Positions 47,407 to 58,373 of a stretch of DNA of 64,000 nucleotides are shown in pieces; the stretch's first letter is position 1; each line of letters starts with the position of its first letter. The DNA is from Acarospora socialis (taxonomy: Eukaryota; Ascomycota; Lecanoromycetes; Acarosporales; Acarosporaceae), in NCBI GenBank assembly GCA_025617375.2, contig JAMYGW020000001.1, positions 744,001 through 808,000 on the forward strand, in the 5' to 3' direction. The notes beneath the pieces were generated by a model, which saw only the letters and a program-made list of their open reading frames with translations, did no database searches and was not told the DNA's origin. Made by a program: the position numbers and the translations under genes.

Positions 47407-49802
47407 ATGAATTACCATGTGTTGGCCTCCTTCGTTGCATGGGCCTCCGTCGTGACCGCTCGTTTGTTCAGTGAATCCATAAGCGCCCAAGGGCTTCTGG
47501 GATCACACTTCGGTATCCCGGGACTCGCTGCGGCTTATGACTATGTAGTCATCGGGGGAGGCACGGCAGGGTTGACGGTAGCCCGACGCCTGGCCGCGAA
47601 TGCATCTATCACCGTTGCGGTGGTCGAGGCTGGCGATTTCTATGAATTTAGTAACGGCAATTTCTCCGAGATACCAGCATATGCTAGCCAGTTCACTGGC
47701 AATAATCCGACGCAGAAGAATCCATATCTGGATTGGTACCAGTACACGGAGCCGCAACCGGTAAGTCGATGCCAGTTTGCAGGAACAACTGGATCTGCCT
47801 GGCCTTGTGAGGGAACTGATGTATCAGTTCCAGACGCTTGGCGGTCAGAGATTTCTATACGACTCTGGAAAAGTACTTGGCGGAACCAGCGGGCGGAATT
47901 TTCTGTGGCAAATACGGTCAGTATCATCCATGCGGAGAGCCAGCTCATTGCAACGCAGAAGATCCAGTCCATCGCCACGATGCTGATATGTCGAAGTGGA
48001 ACCGTTGGTGCTTTCGACAAATGGGCCAGGCAGGTAGGCGACGAGAGCTACAAGTTCAACAATATTCTACCATACTTTCGACGGAGCGCGAATTTCACTC
48101 CATCAGACGCAACGCAGCGGCCACAGAATGCTACGGCACAGTATAATGCTTCCGATTGGAGTCCAACTGGAGGACCAGTGCAAGTCGGATATTCTTCATG
48201 GGTGAATCCTGTGTCCTCATGGCTCGGTCTAGCTTTCCAAGAGTTAGGGCTCAGGGAGCTCCCAAGCCTCCTGAGTGGTACTCTGATAGGTTGGTCATGG
48301 CTCACACTCACATTAGATCCTGCCACTCAGACAAGGAGCTCGTCCGAGACGTTCTTAAGAGAAGCCTTCAAAGAGACTATAAATCTCGCCGTATACAAAT
48401 CCACGTTGGCAAAGAAAATAGTTTTCGAAAATGGATCGGCCATCGGTGTCGTCGTAGACAGCGGCGGTGTCACTTATAATGTTAGTGCCCGCAAAGAGGT
48501 TATTCTTTCGGCTGGCGTGGTTTGTACTGCTTGATCAACCTTGGTGATGACGAAGTGCTAACTATAATACCTCTTAGATGCGATCGCCGCAGATGCTCAT
48601 GGTATCAGGTATAGGGCCGAAAGAGACGCTGGGTCGTCTTGGAATTCCAGTGCTTTCTGACCGCCCTGGGGTCGGCCAGAATATGTGGGTATGTTACACA
48701 TCACGAGTATACTGCTGAGCAAGAAACAACCCTGTCCCCGGAATGTATCGATGCACTAATTCAGGCATTGCCGTTTGGAATCGAGCACTCAAACATTTGC
48801 TAATCATTGCAGGACAATGTCCTTGTAGGTCCCACGTATGGGGTCGACGTGACAACCCACAGCAGTCTCTCAGATCCAACGTTTTTTGCTCGAGCCATTG
48901 AGGAATACAATGTAAATAGAACTGGCATTCTGACAAACGTCGGAGGAGACGTGGCAGGTACGTAGCGTCTATCTCATAGATGCGTTAGCTATACTGGTCC
49001 GCTTGCGCTCTGACCTCAGCTTCGTGTTCCATGCATGAGGGAGCCACCAAGCAGACAGCCGGACTTGGCCAACCGTCCACATAGAGTTACTAACGTCTTC
49101 GCCCCAAAGGATTCGAAAAGCTTCCCGCGGACATGCTGAATCCAACAACGTATGAATCTTTGCAAGACACTTTTCCCGCCGATTGGCCTGACATCGAGTA
49201 TCTCGTTCTGGATGCCTACTTCGGATCCGGGACGGACAGCAGCATCGTCGCTGGCAGTGCGCAACAGTATGTAGCCGCGTCCGTCGGTTTGGTGGCCACG
49301 TTCTCTCGGGGTAACGTGACTATCAACTCGACAGACACTGCCATCAATCCAATCATCAGTCCCAATTGGCTTAGTGATCCAAGAGATCAGGATATTGCTG
49401 TTGCTGCTTTCCGGCGAGGTCGTCAACTCTTCTCCACCAACGCTATCCGGCCAATCGTCAATGCAGAAGCCTTTCCAGGTGCGAACATAACGACAGATTC
49501 CCAGATATGGGATATCATCAAGAAAAGTGCCAACTCGATATACAACGCTGCCGGCACGAATCAGATGGGAAAAGCGCATGATCCGATGGCTGTTGTTGAC
49601 AGTAAAGGCCGGGTTATTGGGGTCAGCGGCCTACGTGTTGTCGATGCGTCCATCTTCCCATTTCTGCCACCTGGTCAACCGTCGGCAACAGTTTGTGAGT
49701 ACAGTTCAACGATTCAAACAACGAACGGCAGTGCTGATGACTTGTTCTTCCGTAGATGCCTTGGCTGAGAAGATTGTTGAGGACATTTCACTCAGTTCCT
49801 GA
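47407..49802 (+). CDS. GMC oxidoreductase-like protein 2 with altered active site
   Basis: This is a secreted flavoprotein-type GMC homologue. Seven exons (47407-47760, 47828-47916, 47997-48519, 48578-48688, 48813-48957, 49110-49694, 49756-49802) give 617 residues. Exons 4 to 7 have the same lengths as in GMC 1 (111, 145, 585 and 47 bases), which shows tandem paralogy. The signal peptide is [18 protein letters not shown], and ATG 47407 is the first start in frame. FAD-binding motifs are intact: [17 protein letters not shown] and [14 protein letters not shown]. The catalytic histidine is asparagine in [11 protein letters not shown]. The second catalytic position is glutamine in LPPGQPSAT. It should fold and bind FAD, but ordinary alcohol oxidation is unlikely. 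It may have another role. Confidence 0.88.
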
Positions 49803-49977
49803 GTCATCTTCTAGTACTGCTAATTGCAGCATAGAAATCAAAGATAAAAAGATTGAGCATACGAATAAATGATTTAGATTGAGTGAAGTGAGCATTTGAT
49901 ATTAGCATTGTAACATGGGCAAGGTACAAGTGTGGTCGTAGTATGCCTAGTGATAACGGTTTCGGGACTCTCTTGCA
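49803..49977. terminator. convergent 3' ends of GMC 2 and the MFS gene
   Basis: These 175 AT-rich bases between two convergent stop codons must hold both polyadenylation regions. An AATAAA sequence lies near 49864. Confidence 0.4.
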
Positions 49978-51989
49978 CTACCCCCTTGGTACTTCCAGGT
50001 AGGTTGATATCTTTAATCCATCTTCTGTAACACCTTTCATCAAGGAATACCTTCTCAACGCCTGTCCCTTCCAGATCACCACCGCAATCATAATTGATAC
50101 GAAGACAGAGAAGAAAGCCATCATGCCAAACACCCTTATGGAAGAGACTCGGTCAGCGGGCAAAAACTCGACTGAGGCAACCGGAGGAAAAATCTAAGGG
50201 GGCTGCTCACCATCCTGAGTCAACTTTGGCTTCCCACGACAATATGAAGAAAGGGAGCGCTAATCCAAGCGCTTGCCGATAGACGTTCAAGATAGCAGCC
50301 ACTTCAACGATTGAGTTATTGAAGCACTCAGTAATATAATTGACTGTGATAGGGGTGCTAAAGCACGCGGCGAAGACTACCAGAAACGTGCCCAATGCTA
50401 GCACCATGTAGTGAAGATGGTATCTTCAAGTGTTTGTTAATGCAAGGACTGATAGCAACATCGAATCTTGGATCTACTCACTGTATTCCTGCACCGAAAA
50501 TCCCAAACCCAATTGGTGCCGCTGCCACGACAATGAAGATATTGTACAGCCTGTACTCGGGGTGCCAGGTGCCACCTTGACGGCGGGATATCCAAAGTGG
50601 TAATCTGTCGCCGAGCAAAACACCGCAGATTAGACAGAGAATAAGACCGGACCATTCCGCGAAGTTGACTGCCATCCTAGTTATCAGCAACTGATAGAAT
50701 CAAGTGACTGTTTACCAGAGCACATGATCGCTTACAAGCCGCATTTTGAAGAGGTGTAAAGCCATAGCCACCCTCTTCTTTCGGCGTCTGGAGGAAAATC
50801 GAAACTATAATTCCGAGGCCAACGGTGAATCCGAATATCACAAGGACGAAGGAGCCGGTAATCAAAGTTACCGGAGATAGTCCAATCTGGAAGGGCTTTC
50901 GATAACGTTTCAGCTGCACCAATCAATTGTTGGTTAACAGGTCAACCTTGAGGATGGGACCTACCATACCACATGCGCAAGTGTTGCAGGAGGTACCCCA
51001 GTGTTTCTTCCTAGGAGCATCGCAACTCTACCTTTGACAAAAGAATGAGGAGCGGAGTCTGTATAGGTCTCTCCGCCTCGCTCACGGTCAAAACGTGTCT
51101 CTCGCAAACATAGAAAGTCTGAGACGATCAGTTGAGTCAAACTCTATGGACATTGGAGACTATACTTATAATCACCGAACAACCAAGCACTGCAACAAGC
51201 CACCAGAAGACGTAAGGCCAGGGTTTTGAATTGGCGATGAATCCTCCCAAGACTGGTGCTACTAACAAACCCGCGAAAAGCGATACTTCTAATGCGGCAA
51301 AGGCCTTTCCCCTTTGATGCAAAAAGTACAAGTCCATGATATAGCGCGATGCTAGAATACCTGGGATGCTGCCAAACAAACCGGCCACGAATCTGGAAAG
51401 AACAAATGGTATATAATCACCAGCCCTCGTCATCAGTGGACCCCAGATGTTACACGCAAGTGAGCCCAGCGAACTCCAGAAAACAAGCGAAGAGTACCCA
51501 AAGATTGACGCCAGCGGGGCGAAGAGCAGCGGACCTATGGTCAAGCCTGCGATACCAGCCGAGACGGAGTATGAGAGTTCGACAGGCGATTTGTAGTAGT
51601 AGGAAGTTTGCGTGACGTAGCTGTTCATGTGGAAGGCAGGTCAGAGGAACCCACAGTGTCGTTTTAGGGCTCTTTACGGACTGATCGGACTGACGCAAGT
51701 TGGTGGACATTCACCGAGGCTACACCGGAGAACGTAGCCAAGCAAACTGTCCCGAACAGGAGGTTTTTCTTTCTCAGTGGCCAATTCTGGCATGCAATGA
51801 AGTCAGCCGCTTGATACTTGCAGCAATTGTTCGTTTTCGATGCGCTATATGGCGGCATACCAATGGATCTTCCGAATGCTGGCTAGGCTCACTGTGTTAG
51901 AGATGTCTTGTCAGCTATGCTATTAAAGTGGAAGGGAAGTATGACGCCTACGGAATAAGGACAACTGTGTCCTTGAGATTGGTCTTCAT
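49978..51989 (-). CDS. MFS transporter (DHA1/HOL1-like)
   Basis: This is a plasma-membrane drug:proton antiporter-type permease. Nine exons (51952-51989, 51861-51891, 51695-51786, 51166-51620, 50970-51118, 50736-50913, 50482-50668, 50211-50423, 49978-50134) give 499 residues with 11-12 hydrophobic segments. The start MKTNLKDTVVLIP and the join DPLNWPLRKKNLLFG are typical of this subfamily. Other signatures are SYSVSAGIAGLTIGPLL, LSRFVAGLFGSIPG and CLRETRFDR. The two opening exons, 38 and 31 bases, were placed because they restore the conserved DPLNWP start, which long open frames miss. Lying inside the cluster, it is the likely exporter of the product or self-protection pump. Confidence 0.87.
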
Positions 51990-53296
51990 CTTCGAGAACC
52001 TGAGTTGATAGTGCTTGTTGAGGAGCTTCTTCTTCTGTCTTCGAGCAAGTGGTCTCGTGTGTAAAGGTGAAGAGGATCGGCTGCTGAAGCTTGCTTTGGA
52101 TAATAGATAGATTCAAGAATTGAATGCAATATGACTCGACTTTTCAGTCTTGGTTAGAGTCCACGAGCAGGTATTAAGGCAGTCTTATCTGTCGCACCCA
52201 CAGCCACAGAATCCAGCAAGCCAATGAAGGGGACCTAATTTTGGGGCCCTCGCCGGCATCGATCATAACCAACAGATACGCAAGCGGCATGCGGCAAGCG
52301 GCAAGTGGCGTTTTGTTGCTAGCAATCCACACCGGTTGGGAGGGCTGACCTGGAGCACAAGGGTTTCTCATGAATACATCATGCAAGATGTGTTTTGTTT
52401 GACCATCAGAATCAACACTCTGGGAAACTTGGTAGGTGCTCTCCGGCCAGTCGTTGAATTCGAATTAATAACGCAGGAACATAATTAGTAAGGTAAGTTC
52501 CTCGTCGCGATCCTCAGGCCTCAACTGGTGAGAACACTGCTACTCATTTTGGTTTGAATGCGCGATTTGCACCCCCGCGGACGAATAGATGTCATCCCAG
52601 GTAGCTTTTGCCGACCAAATAAGAAGGCTGCCTCGTGGAGCACAGCATGGCTGACATGCATCATTCATTTCTTAAACCGAGGGTTTCAGCCATAACCCTG
52701 ATGCTTCGCAATAAAGGTTTCTGAGCGACAATCCGTGATCTTTTGTGGCCAAGACTACTCAAGTCAACAATTACTCAACCCAAGTTTGCCATACTGATGA
52801 ATAACGAATTAGTGCCACGAATGATCTTGAAGTAAAATTGGCTTCAATCGAGAATTCCATCTCGCAACAGCTCTAGCCAACCCCGGTACAGAGCCGACGT
52901 ACCTTGTAATAAACCAATCGAAAATCTCGGTCATTTGGGTTGACACCACCAAACCACAACCACCTGTCGCTTCCTGCTGGTTCCTGGATCATTGATGAGT
53001 TTCTCAGAACAGATCGCTGGGTCGCTCTCGGCCGTAGCCGACCGGAATTTGCTCATTAATCATCCACGTGGCCAACCTCCACCTGTGTCTATGTTTCCGA
53101 TGTGTCCAGTCACGACATGCATAACAAAGAAAAAATGTCGACTATAAAAGCCCAATTCCGACATCAATCGGCCAATTCGATTCATAGAAAAGTGTGTGCC
53201 ACTTTCCGATTTTTCCGAAGACCACCTTGCGTCACTGGCTGCGCATGGGTCCCCACGAACACCTTAGTAGTACTACACAGTAGAAGCAATCCTTCA
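51990..53296. other. intergenic
   Basis: This is 1.3 kb holding the MFS promoter and the 3' flank of the rhodopsin-domain gene. No gene is recognised. Confidence 0.45.
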
Positions 53297-54675
53297 TTAT
53301 TCAGTCTGGACCCTTGTCCCATGTCCACCCGGTCTGCCACTATTCTCTCCCGGAATGTGCCTGTCTCCGGCCTCCAGTCCTCTTGAACTCCCCTGATATG
53401 TATCCAACTCGCCGTCTTGGCCCACGAAGGCCGTTGCTGTCGTGCTCGGCTGACCGCTCTGAATGTCCTGGAGCTGGTATTGATCATCCTCCATCATCGT
53501 GAAATCCTCTTTTGGTCGCTTCAGGTAGGACAGTAGTGGATGGTGGAAGAGCTTTTCGAAAACCGGTCGCAAGACCAGAGATGACGCCACCATAAAAGAT
53601 ACCCCTGGCCCAATTTGGGTCCAGAGAAAGGCAAGCGTACCCGAGTACGTGAAGTCATCAAGGTCGACAGCGGTGTAAGACTGGGTTCGCAGACAACTGA
53701 TTATGATCGTTCTGTTGCACATGTCTTGTCAATGCAGCTCGATTCTGACAGCATCCCAGGCGCAAAAAGCTCTCAGGAGAGGATAGTAACTCACATTATG
53801 CCTATTCCGAAGATGAGAAAAACGCCTATCTTGTTTCTTTGAGGCATCTGCAAATTCCATACCATGGGAATAGGCAAGAGAAAAATGCAGATGTCGACAA
53901 CAACATCAATAACCCCGACTGAAATATACGCGCCTACCCGGTTCACGCAATGTCCACCAGGGATGGTAGGATCCCAACTATAAGCGATCGGAGTGCAAAG
54001 AGCCCAGGTGTCGACGGATGCCCAAATCCCCCAGGCTATATTAAACCCCATGATAGTCCAGGTGGCAATTCTATAACAAGATTAGCTTCAACAAAGCCTT
54101 TGCAGAGTGTCTTTTACTTGAATGCCTTGACAAAGAAGATGTTTGTCAACATCACACATATACTGCATTTGATCAATGTGAGCTCGAGGGCGAAAAAAAT
54201 TGTGAGAGGTACTAGTATCTGATGATTTCCCAGCCCAAGTAAGTGCTATACCACTCCTAAGAACAGGGTCCGCACATACCTTCGAGTTGAATTGAACATT
54301 TTGTTCCTGGAGTTCGTTGACATGGTGTCCGGCACCACCCAACAAGATTTCTGATATAGGAATCAGAACTCATAATCAAATGCTGTGAATGTTGAGCTTA
54401 CGAATTAGGGTACAGGTGGTCTGTCCTGTGTAGCAAAACTAGCGACGAGATTCAGTCCAATGATTTCTTCATGTGCTTGTAGGACTTACCAGTGCCATAA
54501 AAATCAGATAGTCATCGGTACCAAGTGTTTTCCGCTTCAGCTTACGGGCATAGATCCTTAGTGCAACAAATATGGAGGCAAGCAAGAAAAAGAGGATTGT
54601 GAGAGTAAAAAAGATAACAGACTTGCTCGTAGTAAGTCCTATCACGGGAGTGACGTCTCGAATTCTAAGCCACAT
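53297..54675 (-). CDS. fungal rhodopsin-domain integral membrane protein (PTH11/SAT20-like)
   Basis: This is a seven-helix membrane protein of the fungal rhodopsin-domain family, which includes PTH11-like receptors and uncharacterised proteins of metabolite clusters. Exon 1 is 54490-54675 and begins MWLRIRDVTPVIG (the next methionine would lose helix 1). Then come a short exon giving TTCTLIQ, ILLGGAGHHVNELQEQN, TIFFALELTLIKC, IATWTIMGFNIAWG, the loop CTPIAYSWDPTIPGGHC, DVVVDICIFLLPIPMVWNLQMP, and a last exon with the final helix and a polar tail. GGxGxH and the WDxxxxGGHC loop are hallmark positions. A related relic lies at 42633-42970. Its function is unknown; sensing or membrane scaffolding is speculation. 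Confidence 0.8.
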
Positions 54676-55847
54676 AGTCAAAGGCGAAGCTTACACTTTG
54701 TGAATTTGGACCTCGAAAGACCGAGAAAACAGCTTGATTGAAAACAAGACATCGATAAATCCCTCGGAAACCCACTATTGCGTAATGGTAGTCTGCCACA
54801 GTACGGCAGTGAACAGCTCTTCGGAACCTGTACAGGGCTGTGTGAACGCCGTGATGTGACTATACATTTGCCTCAAACTCTGGTCAAGTTACCCTCAAGG
54901 CTAAAACACCCAGAGTTAGGATCTGCAGTCGCCTAACCTGACACAAGCATCTGCAACCATTACATGCCACTTTGTCTGTTGGGACAGAATGGGGCCAAAA
55001 AATCTGTGTAAATCACATCAGCTGATGAGAGTGCGCTTCGCTAAGCTAACAAATTCACCGCAAGCTAGAGCATAGGAATGAAGTTCCTCCAGAAAATTCC
55101 GTGGTGGATTAGTTTGTGCGGGACAGCGGAGCTGTGTAAGAATGCATGCAGCCAAATCTGTACTACTAGGTCTACATGATTGCACCTTGAAAGTAATAAT
55201 CACTGAGCAAAGCAATCATTGCCTGATCTGAAATAAGGCAAAGAAAAATCAAAGTGGGCTGGTTACACAACAAGCGGAGTTACCAACAGGTGCATATGAC
55301 TCGCGCTCGGCCGGCTCCGACCTGATTGACGTGCAGTAGAGTGACAGAATGGATGGGAACCACTAGCACATCACCTCCTGAAAGTAATAGCCACTCTCCA
55401 TGGCCAACTGCTATTGGTCCTAATCCTGGGTATAGCTCAGGCTCTGAATTTGCAACGATGCAGACCATCGGCCCCCGTTCTGTCCCCTGGTTGTACGATA
55501 TATGGTGCTCTTGATGTGCCGCAGCTTCGCTTGGAAGAAAGATATGATCGTCAAGGTCTATTGGCCATCGACGACACTGATGGTATGAACACTCTCCTAC
55601 CGATGTAAACGGTGTCGATCAATGGTCAAGGCCTGCTCCTGCCAGATTCTACCCATAGGGTCTAACAGGACTTGCATAAGCTGAGCAATGACCTTTCCAG
55701 CCTAAAGGGACAATATCCGCAGATAGGCGTCACGCTCTGGCCCTTAGATCAAGTTTCGTCAGATATCTATCTCTGGTGCCCTAGAATCGATTGATTGTAC
55801 GGAAACTCCGAGCAGCAACTTGACCTTGCTTCAGCAGTGATATAACA
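54676..55847. other. intergenic
   Basis: This is a 1.2 kb divergent promoter region between the rhodopsin-domain gene and methyltransferase 2. No further gene is seen. Confidence 0.45.
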
Positions 55848-56781
55848 ATGCTTTCTGATGTGTCACCAAAGAAATCGAAGGGGGAGTATCCAATGGCCAA
55901 GCCAAATGAACAGGTGGGTGCTATCACCGATCAGAGATTCGGTTCCTCCAGGACTGATCATTACTATCCAGCTTGAGCAATACCGTCTAGGTCAAGGTTT
56001 CCAAACGGTTTTCAAATACCTACTAACAAGCCTAGATCTTCAACACCAGATCTTCAATCTCACGTTGAACGACCGTTTGTTCACGGCACCTCTTGATAAT
56101 CAGCTCAAGTCCGTCCTCGATCTCGGGTGTGGCACTGGTGTCTGGGCTCTTGAAATCGCCAATTCATTCCCTTCAGCCCAAGTTGTCGCAACGGACCTGA
56201 CACCACCAAACATCGCCGCACCTCCTAACGTTACATTTGTCAAAACAGACATTGAGGAGCCTTGGCCGTTTGAATGGTTCAGCTTCATCCATGGTCGCAT
56301 GCTCATGTCCGCCATCCGAGACTGGCCCACATTTCTAGCACAGTGTTGGGAACACCTCGAGCCAGGCGGCTGGCTCGAACTTCTCGAGGTATGCCACCCA
56401 TACCGGTCCGAAGATCCACAAGTGAACAGCTCATCATCGCCGTTCCTCCGGTTCGGCGAAATCTCTAATAAGGCATGGGAGTTGGCGGGTCGGGATTTCC
56501 TTGCAGGCCCAAAGCAGCTGCAACGACTGCACGACCTTGGGTTCCAAAATGTGCACGAAGAACAGTTCATATGGCCGGTCGGTGGCTGGGGTTCGACGGA
56601 TCGGGAGCGCCGCATGGGCGAAATGATTTTCGAGAATTACAGCAACCATATTAGCTCCGCAACGCAGGTTCTCATGCACGACCCCGGTATTGACAAGGAA
56701 GAGGCCAAGCACCTTATTGAGGAGACTCGGAAAGACATTGAGAGGAATTGTCATACGAGAAGGTACTTTTTTGACGTGTAA
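55848..56781 (+). CDS. LaeA-like SAM-dependent methyltransferase 2
   Basis: This is a class I methyltransferase, paralogue of the gene at 41378. Exons 55848-55913, 55972-55990 and 56036-56781 give 276 residues. The second intron is 45 bases and stays open if unspliced, but removing it restores QYRLDLQHQ, as in the paralogue. The SAM motif I is VLDLGCGTGVWALEI. Motif II is VVATDLTPPN, then FIHGRMLMS, then EHLEPGGWLELLEVCHPY. It ends CHTRRYFFDV. The two copies keep intron positions and most core residues but differ in the C-terminal third, so they may act on different substrates. Either a tailoring enzyme or a LaeA-type regulator is possible. All introns here are GT-AG. Confidence 0.88.
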
Positions 56782-58373
56782 GTTGTAGAGTCTGACTATA
56801 TCTTTATTCACTAGCGACTTGCGGGAAATTTCCTTGAGATGTGCGAAGACCTGGCAAAGACACTAATAGCTTTTATGTGGCTCGCAGAAAAGTTCACACA
56901 GCTCGAAAGCCCACCGGCAATTAGATCGCTTCATTCAGATAGAGTCAAAGTAGCAATGCAATGAAGTCAGAGGAGCCCACTCAATCTATGAAATTACAGT
57001 GTACATCGGATGTCTTTCACACGTCGTTGTAGAACTCTACTGTTGGTTTCTTTGAACTCCACTCCCAACTTTTCAAACAATATGGATGTCAGAATTGGTG
57101 AACACCGTAATAAGGAGAGGAGAGCACCAGGGAAATGAAGAACAAAAGAGAACAGAAGAAGAAATTGTATTCACAAGTAGAGATAAGCGCACACAATGCC
57201 AAGAATTGTTTGTGATTCAAGGCTATGCTTCCCTTCACTTTACTACTCACGATAGCACATACTAGATACCTACAAACCCATCCATAATAATCCTGCACTC
57301 AGGAGTGTAACCTCCGCCGAGTTGTTTCCCCACCAGGATGTTCAAAAATCCTATTCATCTCCACAGTTCACATTTCCCTACTTTGATCCCCTGTGTTTAT
57401 GGTATCGATATCCCTATTAAAGAATCCCTCCTTTCACCGTATCAGATTCATTGGCGAATGCTAGCCTCTTTTCAACCCTTCCATAGCTATGGATGCCCTA
57501 CTCCATTATCTACATTTCAACGTCCTTTGTCAGACTATGACCAGTGTCAGGATCGCCATCCGTGATGCTCGCTCCCCTTCCGGACGTTGCTTCCGCCGTC
57601 GCTCTCACCCATTCAGAGTGCTCCCGCTCTAAGTGTCACTCCAGGGTTGTCGAGCGCTTTCCAATGCATAGAGATCCGGTCGTGCCTCTTGCCACCGTCC
57701 TCCCGTCCGACTCACTCCTAGGTTCTAGGCTACTCAACCTCTAGTACATGTCCTCCAACCTCCCTAATGGCACAAGCGATGCAGCTACACCATTCCTCTT
57801 CATCGGACTGCCTCCACCACGTTTCCCACTGACCCGAGTCCCGATCCTGTTAGCCATGTCAAAATGGTCATTGCCATTGGTTCCTCAGCACACATCTAGA
57901 TCGAGTGTCCGGTGGAGCCTTGTTTGGGAGAAGTACTGAGGTAACGGGAGTTGGCAGAAGAGTTAAGACGGTGCCGCTTGGTGTCAAGGGCGAAGCAGCC
58001 GCTTCTTTGACACCTGTAGTCGACGGCACTTCTATCCAACGTTGTGTCAGCGTCATCAAACTGCTGAAGCGTCTGAGCTTTCGCCAAAACACGACGTGCT
58101 CCTAATCATCAAAGTGTCTCGGAGGCGCTTCGGAAGCGGTTTGTTCCCTATCTCCCCAGGAAGCGCTCCACCGGCAACGCGATATCCGCCCTGGGGATAC
58201 ATTCCCAGGGACACACTTATACCCATAAACATGCATATCCTTAAACACAGAGTGAAGGGGCGTTCCAACACAGAGCAGCCATATGGGCCTAGGGAGTTTC
58301 CTTGCATCGCAAAGTCTGTGGCAAAAGACGGTAGAAAGGCACATGCCAGACACCGGCATCAATTTCGGAGACT
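56782..58373. other. intergenic
   Basis: This is 1.6 kb with short open frames on both strands, none recognisable. It marks the likely right edge of the cluster core. Confidence 0.45.
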
